Positions 33,274-38,670 of a stretch of 38,670 nucleotides of DNA are shown here, piece after piece. Position numbers and translations under genes: made by a program. Source of the stretch: Natrinema versiforme JCM 10478. Lineage in GTDB: Archaea > Halobacteriota > Halobacteria > Halobacteriales > Natrialbaceae. Position 1 is the first letter of the stretch. Each line of letters begins with the position of its first letter. A model generated the notes under the pieces. It saw nothing but the letters and a program-made list of their open reading frames with translations, did not search any database and was not told the origin of the DNA. The stretch spans positions 6,302-44,971 of the forward strand of contig NZ_AOID01000016.1 in NCBI RefSeq assembly GCF_000337195.1, read 5' to 3'.

Positions 33274-34931
33274 AACGACACCCCATCAATGCGCCCGACG
33301 GTGCCCTCGTCGAGGTACTCCTGTCGCTCGTCGAGCAGCCCGACGTCCTCGTACTTGGTCGGTCCTTCGACCTGCTGCGCTTCCGGACCGGGTTCCTGAC
33401 CGAGGTAGGTGACGTTCGGGTTGGTACCGACATCCTCGAGCAGTTGGAACGAACTCGGGTCGCCCGTGTACTGCTCGAGTCGGAAGTGGGCCTGCTGTTC
33501 GCTGCCATCCCCGAGTCCCAGTTCGCTGTACGCCTCCTCGGTCTCGAGGTCGACGTACTGCTGGAAGGCCTCGACTGCAGAAAGGATATCCTGTTCGGCC
33601 GAGAGGATGGAGTTGTTCTCCTCGTCGCCGGGCTCGGTGCCCTCGCTGACCATCTCAATCGACTTCATGATCGCGAGGATATCCACGGTGAGACCCTCGA
33701 TCTGATCGATCGCGGTCTGGAGATCGTCGCCCTCGCTGAGGGCGCTGTTGATCTGGTCAGCCGATGGAGCCGTTTTGGTGCTGTCAGTGCTGTTCGTCAG
33801 GTGAACGATCGCGCGACTCTTGACCGGGTGCTCGCGGTGCTGGGACGGATCGCTCCTCTCGTCTTTGACGTTCCCGAACTGGATCGCGCCCGGCGGACAG
33901 GCCGACTCGCATGCGCTCGTTCCGACCTTGTCTTCGCCCTGCTTGCCGTCCTGCATGGACGGACACATCGTACACTTACTCATCGTACCCCGGGGTGCGC
34001 GACTGTCAACCCAGCGCTCGCCGTGTTCGTACTCGGCGTGCGTGATCTGGTCGGGATTGTCGGGATCCTCGAGGCCGTCGATATCCTCGTAGGCCACGTC
34101 GGGTTCGTCCCACTGGAAGTAGTTGACGCCGTAGGGACAGGCGACCTGACAGTATCGGCAGCCGATACAGACGTCGTAGTCGGTCAGGACGAGTCCGTCC
34201 TTGTCGCGGGTGTGACGGGCCGTCGTCGGACAGACCTTCTCACAGGGAGCGTCCGTGCAGTGCTGGCACGGCCGCACGAGCATGTTGAAGTCGCTCCCCA
34301 TATTGAAGTCGGTGTAGACGTCGTATTCGGAGCCCTCTTGGCCGTGGTGGTTCTCGTCTTCCCAGGCCATAACGTACATCCAGTTGACGCCCTGGTCGAG
34401 ATCGTTCTCCTCGGAACAGGCCGTCATGCAGCTCAGACAGCCGTCACAGCGCTCGAGGTCGATCGTCATCCCCCACTGGGTGTCGGACTCCTCGGTGGTC
34501 TCCTGTCGGGGGCCGTGTCCTTCCTCGGCCGCGGTGACGCTCTGCTCGGGACCGTTGGAAGCAGCACCGAACGCGCCCACACCGACGGCCGCTGCGCCGA
34601 CCCCCATCTTCTTCATCGTCTCGCGGCGGGTCTCTCCGTCGTCGCCGTCGAAGGCGTTGAGCATGTTGGAGACGGTTCCTTTCGCCTCCTCCTGGGCAGC
34701 CTCGTAGGCTTCCTTGGTCGGGCGTTCGTCCTCGCCGAACTCCTCCATCACGTCCTCGTGATAGCGTTCGTGGAATTCGGCCTCGGAGAGTTCGCCCTTC
34801 GTGACCCGCATCGCATCCTGGGCCATTTCCATACCGAGGTCGCTGTCGTACTCGGTATCGTCGAGCATCGTCTCGAGTTCGTCCTCCCACTCTTCGCCGA
34901 GCGGGTGGAATGATTCATCGTCCGTACTCAT
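33270..34931 (-). CDS. Four-cluster ferredoxin-like Fe-S subunit (HmcB/PsrB/ActB type) with internal Tat motif
   Basis: 553 residues. Four Cys groups for [4Fe-4S] clusters: 162/165/168/172 (CDGCLSCMTAC), 222/225/230/234, 255/258/261/265 (CIGCRYCQVACPYG) and 320/323/341/345. Before them are about 100 acidic residues, then a Tat-like TRRETMKKMG at 101-110 with a hydrophobic helix, so the signal is internal rather than N-terminal. A helical block of about 100 residues (376-480; SADQINSALSEGDDLQTAID ... AVEAFQQYVDLETEE) is inserted before the usual family ending (FQLLEDVGTNPNVTYL). It passes electrons between the NrfD subunit and an unseen partner, probably outside the membrane. First gene of the operon; a GAGGTG ribosome site precedes the ATG by 10 bases. 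A CGAACATATTCG box lies 155 bp upstream. Confidence 0.88.
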   Translation of the reverse strand: MSTDDESFHPLGEEWEDELETMLDDTEYDSDLGMEMAQDAMRVTKGELSEAEFHERYHEDVMEEFGEDERPTKEAYEAAQEEAKGTVSNMLNAFDGDDGETRRETMKKMGVGAAAVGVGAFGAASNGPEQSVTAAEEGHGPRQETTEESDTQWGMTIDLERCDGCLSCMTACSEENDLDQGVNWMYVMAWEDENHHGQEGSEYDVYTDFNMGSDFNMLVRPCQHCTDAPCEKVCPTTARHTRDKDGLVLTDYDVCIGCRYCQVACPYGVNYFQWDEPDVAYEDIDGLEDPDNPDQITHAEYEHGERWVDSRAPRGTMSKCTMCPSMQDGKQGEDKVGTSACESACPPGAIQFGNVKDERSDPSQHREHPVKSRAIVHLTNSTDSTKTAPSADQINSALSEGDDLQTAIDQIEGLTVDILAIMKSIEMVSEGTEPGDEENNSILSAEQDILSAVEAFQQYVDLETEEAYSELGLGDGSEQQAHFRLEQYTGDPSSFQLLEDVGTNPNVTYLGQEPGPEAQQVEGPTKYEDVGLLDERQEYLDEGTVGRIDGVSL

Positions 34932-35085
34932 TAGATCAGAACACCTCTGAATATGACGCTGGTGTCATGCTGGTTGTACTCGAAAGCATGCACTTCAAAT
35001 CGTTCATTTGTTGCTCCTCGTTCCCCGTCTCACAACCGTACTCGGATGAAGTATCGAGTCGATTTCCATCGCGTGAGAATGACTG

Positions 35086-35097
35086 CGAACATATTCG
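35086..35097. promoter_or_regulatory. CGAA-N4-TTCG box upstream of the Fe-S/NrfD operon
   Basis: CGAACATATTCG, identical to the box at 36352 and to the reverse complement of the one at 36011. It lies 155 bp before the Fe-S ATG. On the minus strand a TTAAAT precedes it by a few bases, which would put the box between TATA and start site. On the plus strand, its preferred orientation at the other promoters, a TTTAAG follows but no gene does. Confidence 0.65.
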
Positions 35098-35174
35098 TGC
35101 ATTTAAGTAAGCGCCGACGACACGGCCGGCGAAGAACCGGGCTCGAGCGAGCAGTGGAGCGGCTGAGCCCTCGA

Positions 35175-35191
35175 TTCGATCTATGATCGAA
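35175..35191. repeat. Perfect 7-bp inverted repeat
   Basis: TTCGATC and GATCGAA separated by TAT, a compact perfect stem-loop in noncoding DNA downstream of the regulator gene. It could be a 3'-end structure of a plus-strand transcript or a protein-binding site; nothing decides between these. Confidence 0.45.
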
Positions 35192-35297
35192 GAAGAAAGA
35201 TGCCCGGACAAAAATTGAGGTCTCGCCGCCACGAGACGGACAACCGACGAGAGAGTGACAGCGGCCGCGCCTCGAATTCCATCGCAGCGAGTCCTGA

Positions 35298-35972
35298 TTA
35301 CGTGCTCGCGAGTTCCTCCTCGAGCGAGTCCTCGCTGTCGACGCTCGGCAGATCCTCGACGAACCGCTTGATGACCGCCTCCTCGGCACGGTGGAGCGTC
35401 TCGCTGCAGGTCGACTTGGCGATGTCGAGGTGGTCGGCCAGTTCGGTCAGCGACGACCCTCGCGGGGTGTCGTAGTAGCCCTCGTCGACGGCCGCGACGA
35501 TCACCTCGAGTTGGCGTTCGGAAAGCAGTTGGCTCTCGTGGAGTCGCTCGCGGACGTGCTCGATCCGATACTGCAGGCCGAAGTGCTCGAGCTGTTCGGC
35601 GAGTTCGGCCAACCGTTCCCGGGAGCCGGTGACGTCGATCGTCGCCTCGCCGTCTTGAATCTCGACCGGGAGTTCGATCGGCATCCCCGACTCTCGAGAG
35701 GAGAACAACAGGAGCGGCGCTGTCGTCTCGAAGTGGATCGTTGCCTCGTTGTCGCTCCACTGGGCGAGCGTGAGTTCGGTAAGCTGCGGGTGATCGTCCA
35801 TGTCATCGATTACCTCGGGGACGGCGGGGCCGGTGATCCGGACGAGCGCAAAGCCGGACTCTGCGCCGGGGACGGCGGCGAGGACCCGGAAGGTCGACTC
35901 GGGGTGATCAGTCGATATCTGCTGTATCCAGACCTCCTCGGGCATCGTGAGAGTGAGCGTGGCTTGAGCCAT
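35298..35972 (-). CDS. Bat-type (HTH-10) transcriptional regulator, NarO/DmsR-like
   Basis: 224 residues. The C-terminus is the bacterio-opsin-activator HTH-10 domain: LSERQLEVIVAAVDEGYYDTPRGSSLTELADHLDIAKSTCSETLHRAEEAVIKRFVEDL. The N-terminal 150 residues are a Bat-like sensory/dimer region (VWIQQISTDHPESTFRVLAAVPG ...). The Cys-rich cluster of NarO is absent; the only Cys is in the recognition helix. The start at 35972 is favoured over one seven codons upstream because TATAG lies 26 nt before it (leaderless). A CGAACATATTCG box ends 39 bp before the ATG and an imperfect copy sits at 35974-35985, so it probably regulates itself. Boxes at the neighbouring DUF2249 and Fe-S genes suggest it commands this locus (inference). 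Confidence 0.85.
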   Translation of the reverse strand: MAQATLTLTMPEEVWIQQISTDHPESTFRVLAAVPGAESGFALVRITGPAVPEVIDDMDDHPQLTELTLAQWSDNEATIHFETTAPLLLFSSRESGMPIELPVEIQDGEATIDVTGSRERLAELAEQLEHFGLQYRIEHVRERLHESQLLSERQLEVIVAAVDEGYYDTPRGSSLTELADHLDIAKSTCSETLHRAEEAVIKRFVEDLPSVDSEDSLEEELAST

Positions 35973-35973
35973 A

Positions 35974-35985
35974 CGAACGTGTTCC
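35974..35985. promoter_or_regulatory. Imperfect second box at the regulator's start site
   Basis: CGAACGTGTTCC (GGAACACGTTCG on the minus strand) differs by one base from CGAA-N4-TTCG and lies directly before the regulator's ATG, over the predicted start site, where a bound regulator would block transcription. Confidence 0.4.
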
Positions 35986-36010
35986 GTTCGCATCTATATG
36001 CCGGTAGCTA

Positions 36011-36022
36011 CGAATATGTTCG
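36011..36022 (-). promoter_or_regulatory. CGAA-N4-TTCG box of the HTH regulator gene
   Basis: CGAACATATTCG on the minus strand, 12 bp before the TATAG element, with its end 39 bp from the ATG at 35972. Its position just upstream of BRE/TATA is that of an archaeal activator site. Confidence 0.7.
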
Positions 36023-36056
36023 TCGAATTCCCGCCGGGCGGGAAGATCACGGGTAG

Positions 36057-36068
36057 CGAACACGTTCG
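36057..36068 (+). promoter_or_regulatory. CGAA-N4-TTCG box of the first DUF2249 gene
   Basis: CGAACACGTTCG ending 40 bp before the ATG at 36108. The TATA position 12-15 bp further on is poor (CCCAACGG), which suggests activator dependence. It is 34 bp from the box serving the divergent regulator gene. Confidence 0.7.
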
Positions 36069-36107
36069 GACGAACGCCCAACGGGTCGCGAGCCGAACGC
36101 AAAACCG

Positions 36108-36335
36108 ATGGCAACCGAATCCACCGAACGAACGCTGGACGTCAGAGAGATCGACGGACCGCCGTTCGACGACATCATGACCGCACTCGAGCGCCTCGAG
36201 TCGCAGCAACGACTGCGGCTGATCGCCCCCTTCGAGCCGGAACCGCTCTACGAGGTCCTCGACGACCGCGGGTTCGACCATCAGAGCGAGGAACGCGACG
36301 GCGGTATCTGGCACGTAGTCATCGAGCACACGTAG
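36108..36335 (+). CDS. DUF2249 protein (first of three)
   Basis: 75 residues: TLDVREIDGPPFDDIMTALERL opens the DUF2249 fold (LDVR, then a helix), followed by QRLRLIAPFEPEPLYEVLDDRGF and the last strand GGIWHVVIEHT. In this copy the usual NDH(D/E)P turn is APFEPEP. DUF2249 proteins are small cytoplasmic TusA-like folds that often accompany nitrite or nitric oxide respiration genes; a role in metal-sulfur or heme/copper maturation is suspected but unproven. It is divergent from the HTH regulator and preceded by a CGAA-N4-TTCG box 40 bp before the start. Confidence 0.85.
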   Translation: MATESTERTLDVREIDGPPFDDIMTALERLESQQRLRLIAPFEPEPLYEVLDDRGFDHQSEERDGGIWHVVIEHT

Positions 36336-36351
36336 CCGGCCGAACCGAGAC

Positions 36352-36363
36352 CGAACATATTCG
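36352..36363 (+). promoter_or_regulatory. CGAA-N4-TTCG box of the second DUF2249 gene
   Basis: CGAACATATTCG ending 41 bp before the ATG at 36404, 17 bp after the stop of the first DUF2249 gene, so the second gene has its own promoter rather than relying on read-through. Confidence 0.7.
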
Positions 36364-36403
36364 CCCAAACGTCGATGGATCGTTCGTTCCGAGTACGAAC
36401 CGC

Positions 36404-36637
36404 ATGACGGAACTCGATGTCAGGGACGTTCCGCCGGTGAACCGCCATCCGAAAATCCACGACGCGTTCGAGGCCCTCGAGCCGGGCGAGTCGCTGCAGA
36501 TCATCAACGACCACGAACCCAAACCGCTGTTCTACGAGTTCGAGGCCGAGGTCGACAGCTTCGACGCGGACGGCTACGAGGTCGAACAGGTCGCTCCCGA
36601 CGAGTTCGTCGCCACGTTCCCGAAGGGAGAGGCGTAA
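36404..36637 (+). CDS. DUF2249 protein (second of three)
   Basis: 77 residues, the most canonical of the three: ELDVRDVPPVNRHPKIHDAFEALEPGESLQIINDHEPKPLFYEFEAEVDSF contains the LDVR start, the RHPxI helix cap and the NDHEPKPL turn that defines the family, then YEVEQVAPDEFVATFPKG as the closing strands. The His and Asp/Glu in the turn could bind a metal. It lies between the other two DUF2249 genes on the same strand, with its own CGAACATATTCG box 41 bp upstream. The link to denitrification is by family habit and location near nirK. Confidence 0.9.
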   Translation: MTELDVRDVPPVNRHPKIHDAFEALEPGESLQIINDHEPKPLFYEFEAEVDSFDADGYEVEQVAPDEFVATFPKGEA

Positions 36638-36695
36638 CGGCGCTCCATGACCGACGGTATCGCTCTCGTCGGTTCCCACCGGACTGCACTGCCGC

Positions 36696-36707
36696 CGAAC
36701 ACGTACG
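36696..36707 (+). promoter_or_regulatory. Near-match box of the third DUF2249 gene
   Basis: CGAACACGTACG, one base away from the box at 36057, ending 39 bp before the ATG at 36746. A TATA-like GATAGCTAG follows at the correct distance. The preserved spacing is the main reason to accept it. Confidence 0.55.
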
Positions 36708-36745
36708 GGACGAAAGATAGCTAGCGGGCGACCCAATCGGCACGT

Positions 36746-37009
36746 ATGGCCTCACCCACCACCGTCGTCGACCGGACCGACGCGCCGGGCGACCGACCGC
36801 AGGAGACCCTCGACGTGCGGTCGCTCGGCCCGCCGAACCCGCTCCAGCAGACCCTCGAGTTGCTCGTCGAACTACCCGACGAGACGGTGTTGATCCAGCG
36901 CAACGACCGCGCCCCGCAGTTCCTCTACCCGAAACTCGAGGACCGGGGCTACGAGTACGAGACCACTGAACTCGAGGACGAAGTCGTCACTGTCATCTGG
37001 CGGACCTGA
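36746..37009 (+). CDS. DUF2249 protein (third of three)
   Basis: 87 residues with a longer N-terminus (MASPTTVVDRTDAPGDRPQE) before TLDVRSLGPPNPLQQTLELLVELPDETVLIQRNDRAPQFLYPKLEDRGYEYETTEL. The DUF2249 turn is RNDRAPQFLYPKL, a different subclass from its two neighbours. The last codons overlap the 3' end of the convergent hydrolase gene by 17 bp. Three distinct subclasses side by side suggest separate jobs or hetero-oligomers rather than recent duplication. It has its own promoter with a near-match regulatory box. Confidence 0.85.
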   Translation: MASPTTVVDRTDAPGDRPQETLDVRSLGPPNPLQQTLELLVELPDETVLIQRNDRAPQFLYPKLEDRGYEYETTELEDEVVTVIWRT

Positions 37010-37946
37010 CTCCCGCGTTGGCCCCAAAGTGCTCGCACAGCAGCGCCGTTACGGCCTCGGCTGCTTCGTGGGGGGCCCAATGGCTCGTCTCCGGGAGTAA
37101 CTCGAGGCGGCGTTCCCGACAGAACCCCGCGCTGTCGATCGCCAGTGCGGAGACGAGCGCCGCGTCGTCCTCGCCCCAAATGACGAGCGTCGGCGCGTCG
37201 ACCCGCTCCGTCGGCGGGCGCGGCGGATACCGCGCGGCCGCCCGATACCAGTTGAGCATTCCCGTGAGCGCCCCGTCTCGCCCCCACGCGCGGCGGTAGC
37301 GGTCCAGATCGGCGTTGCTGAACGTCCCCGGTGCGGCCGTGTCTCGAAGCGCTCGCTCGAGCAGGCGGTGGTCGTCGTATCGACAGGCGATTTCGGGCAG
37401 CCACGGGAGCTGAAACCCCATCGCGTACCAGCTCCGACGGAGCTGTTCGGGGTTCGAGCGGAGCTGACGGCGATAGGCGACCGGATGCGGCGCGTTGATG
37501 ATGGCGAGCCGATCGACAGTTTCGGGATACCGAAGCGCGAGGTCCCACGCGACCATCCCGCCCCAGTCGTGGCCGACGACGTGTGCGGTCTCGCGCCCCT
37601 CGGTCGCGATCAGGGCGGCGATGTCCGCCGACAGTTCGGGGGTTTGGTACGCCCGGACGCCGGTCGGCTTCTCGCTTCGATTGTACCCGCGCTGATCGGG
37701 CACAAGCACGCGGTAGCCGGCCTCAACGAGCGGTGTGATCTGGGCTCGCCAGCCGTACCAGAACTCGGGGAAGCCGTGGAGCAGGACGACCGCCGGATCG
37801 GCTGTATCGCCGGCGGCCACGACGTGTAACTCGACCCCGTTGACGGTCCGTACCGTCGACTCCGCCGTGACCGTTGGTGGGACGACAGACTCGAGGTCCG
37901 TTTCCGCCACCGGTGGTTCGGTCGATCGCATCGTCGCAGTCTGCAT
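36993..37946 (-). CDS. Alpha/beta hydrolase, epoxide-hydrolase-like
   Basis: 317 residues, cytoplasmic. HGFPEFWYGWRAQI (57-70) is the oxyanion HGxP motif of epoxide hydrolases. VVGHDWGGMVAW places nucleophile Asp127 in the elbow, giving an Asp-based rather than Ser-based hydrolase. A cap domain follows, with WYAMGFQLPWLPE and the catalytic acid in VIWGEDDAAL, and SHWAPHEA supplies the His. It would open epoxides or dehalogenate; the physiological substrate is unknown. The start is MQTATMRSTEPP; the second Met, five codons on, is possible. It is convergent with the third DUF2249 gene, overlapping it by 17 bp, and divergent from nirK. No CGAA-N4-TTCG box precedes it, so it need not belong to the regulon. 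Confidence 0.87.
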   Translation of the reverse strand: MQTATMRSTEPPVAETDLESVVPPTVTAESTVRTVNGVELHVVAAGDTADPAVVLLHGFPEFWYGWRAQITPLVEAGYRVLVPDQRGYNRSEKPTGVRAYQTPELSADIAALIATEGRETAHVVGHDWGGMVAWDLALRYPETVDRLAIINAPHPVAYRRQLRSNPEQLRRSWYAMGFQLPWLPEIACRYDDHRLLERALRDTAAPGTFSNADLDRYRRAWGRDGALTGMLNWYRAAARYPPRPPTERVDAPTLVIWGEDDAALVSALAIDSAGFCRERRLELLPETSHWAPHEAAEAVTALLCEHFGANAGVRSAR

Positions 37947-38034
37947 CGCGGATCGGCATATCGGTTGGGTCGCGATCGTGTGTGCTCCGGCCTCAAGCGA
38001 TCGACAGCCGATTCGAAAGCCGCCGATGCCCAGT

Positions 38035-38047
38035 CGAATCCGATTCG
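38035..38047. promoter_or_regulatory. Odd-spaced inverted repeat upstream of nirK
   Basis: CGAATC-C-GATTCG, a palindrome around a central base that reads as CGAA-N5-TTCG, lies 22 bp before the TATTTAAT box of nirK. It may be the nirK version of the local box, one base wider, or chance. Confidence 0.35.
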
Positions 38048-38069
38048 GACGGGAGTCGACTCGAGGGGG

Positions 38070-38121
38070 TATTTAATTGACCCTGATATAGTGGGATCGA
38101 TCGATTGGATTACTAATCGAT
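38070..38121 (+). promoter_or_regulatory. nirK promoter and inverted repeat at its start site
   Basis: TATTTAAT at 38070-38077 predicts a start near 38097-38102. ATCGATT (38100-38106) and AATCGAT (38115-38121) form a perfect inverted repeat with an 8-bp spacer, placed at the very 5' end of the mRNA. It could act as an operator or an RNA hairpin. The leader then runs about 80 nt to a GAGGAGG ribosome-binding site at 38169-38175. Confidence 0.5.
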
Positions 38122-38182
38122 GAGAACCGTCGCCGCGGTTGATCATATGTCCACCCGAATTACCAAGTGAGGAGGAAGACCG

Positions 38183-38670
38183 ATGACCAATACTCGACTC
38201 AACCGACGGCAGATGGTGCAAGCGCTCGGGGCGACCGGCGTCGCTGCGGTGGCCGGTTGTCTCGGCGGCGAGACCGAGGGGAACGGTGCGGAAGGCGATC
38301 AGTCAGCGAGCGAGGAGGGGCTGCCGGCGGCGAAAGACGTCGATGTCGACCGGATCGCGCGGGATCCGACGGACATTCCGGACCCGGTCGATTGGAACGA
38401 GCCCCGGGAACACGACATCACGATTCAGACGGAACGAGTCACGGCGGAGATCGAGCCGGGGGTCACGTTCGAGTACATGACCTTCGAGGGGCAGGTGCCG
38501 GGGCCGATGGTCCGGGTCCGCCGGGGCGACCGGGTGAACCTGACCTTCGACGTGCCGGAGGACCTGAACACGGCCGCCCATAACATGGACTTCCACGCGG
38601 TCTACGGCCCCGGTGGCGGGGCCGACGCGACGACGATCACGCCCGGCGACGACCCGACCCAGATCAGCTT
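38183..38670 (+). CDS. nirK: Copper-containing nitrite reductase NirK (5' part, cut by window end)
   Basis: 162 residues of the N-terminal part. A Tat-type lipoprotein signal is visible: NRRQMVQALGATGVAAVAGC, with twin Arg and a lipobox Cys at 26, so the enzyme is exported folded and anchored outside the membrane. After a Ser/Glu-rich spacer comes the first cupredoxin domain: VTAEIEPGVTFEYMTFEGQVPGPMVRVRRGDRVNLTF, then AAHNMDFHAVYGPGGGADAT with the His of the copper-site region, the pattern of NirK. It reduces nitrite to nitric oxide in denitrification (EC 1.7.2.1). A strong GAGGAGG site 7 bp before the ATG shows Shine-Dalgarno initiation. The gene runs off the window, so the second domain and the remaining copper ligands are unseen. 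Confidence 0.88.
   Translation, partial: MTNTRLNRRQMVQALGATGVAAVAGCLGGETEGNGAEGDQSASEEGLPAAKDVDVDRIARDPTDIPDPVDWNEPREHDITIQTERVTAEIEPGVTFEYMTFEGQVPGPMVRVRRGDRVNLTFDVPEDLNTAAHNMDFHAVYGPGGGADATTITPGDDPTQIS

Larger units (their letters stand above)
34932..35297. other. Intergenic region between the Fe-S operon and the HTH regulator
   Basis: 366 bp without a convincing gene. It holds the Fe-S gene's ribosome-binding site, the CGAACATATTCG box at 35086-35097, a TATA-like TTTAAG (plus strand, 35102-35107; TTAAAT on the minus strand) and a perfect stem TTCGATC-TAT-GATCGAA at 35175-35191. The last 100 bp lie beyond the stop of the minus-strand regulator gene. The long gap for this compact genome leaves room for an mRNA leader of over 100 nt or a small RNA. 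Confidence 0.5.

Noticed and set aside
32131..34913. Long plus-strand frames opposite the NrfD and Fe-S genes
   Set aside because: They are shadows; the sense proteins have membrane helices and four complete Fe-S motifs and overlap each other by 4 bp in operon fashion.
1..38670. CRISPR arrays, rRNA or tRNA genes, replication origin
   Set aside because: I looked for regularly spaced repeats, tRNA-like T-loop/CCA patterns, rRNA segments and clustered origin-box repeats by eye and saw none. A tRNAscan or CRISPR-finder run would be needed to exclude a missed tRNA.

Overview
The window is haloarchaeal chromosome, most likely from the order Natrialbales. This rests on high G+C, very acidic predicted proteins (long Asp/Glu tails on L10, L12 and the protein at 18165), constant use of CTCGAG for Leu-Glu, TATA boxes about 27-30 nt before start codons (leaderless mRNAs), a HalX response regulator and an HTH-10 (Bat-type) regulator. 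The family-level placement is inference. Bases 1-18 are the Tn5/Nextera mosaic end, so the window starts at a contig edge with unremoved adapter.

Layout. 0.25-1.7 kb: MFS transporter and a 43-aa zinc ribbon. 1.8-5.1 kb: a 1099-aa protein joining an actin/Hsp70-like ATPase fold, a very long coiled coil and a C-terminal membrane anchor. 5.4-7.7 kb: ATP-dependent PEP carboxykinase, a 63-aa Cys/His protein and a cutA pseudogene broken by a short palindromic insertion and several indels. 7.8-11.5 kb: ribosomal proteins L11 and L1-L10-L12, separated by a membrane-protein gene on the other strand. 11.6-18.8 kb: TctA-like permease, BtpA-family barrel, Old Yellow Enzyme, MscS channel, HpcH/HpaI aldolase, thioredoxin-like protein, small membrane protein and an acidic protein. 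18.9-22.2 kb: a 37-aa zinc ribbon, an Lrp regulator with its aminotransferase, and an Eis-like acetyltransferase. 22.2-25.6 kb: a possible IS remnant, a PAS-PAS-GAF histidine pseudokinase, a methyltransferase and a HalX response regulator. 25.8-31.5 kb: purL, a PHP phosphoesterase overlapping an asparagine-synthase-like gene, a cupin and an Mrp/NBP35 ATPase.

31.6-38.7 kb reads as an anaerobic-respiration locus. It holds an Fe-S/NrfD/small-membrane-protein operon with no catalytic subunit, a Bat-type HTH regulator, three different DUF2249 genes, an alpha/beta hydrolase and the 5' end of a copper nitrite reductase gene (nirK), cut by the window end. Four promoters here (the regulator and the three DUF2249 genes) carry the same 12-bp semi-palindrome, CGAACAYRTTCG (one has a single mismatch), ending 39-41 bp before the start codon. 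A fifth copy lies upstream of the Fe-S/NrfD operon. The motif fits the CGAA-N4-TTCG box known from haloarchaeal denitrification promoters, so the locus looks like one locally autoregulated regulon. This is the most interesting signal in the window.
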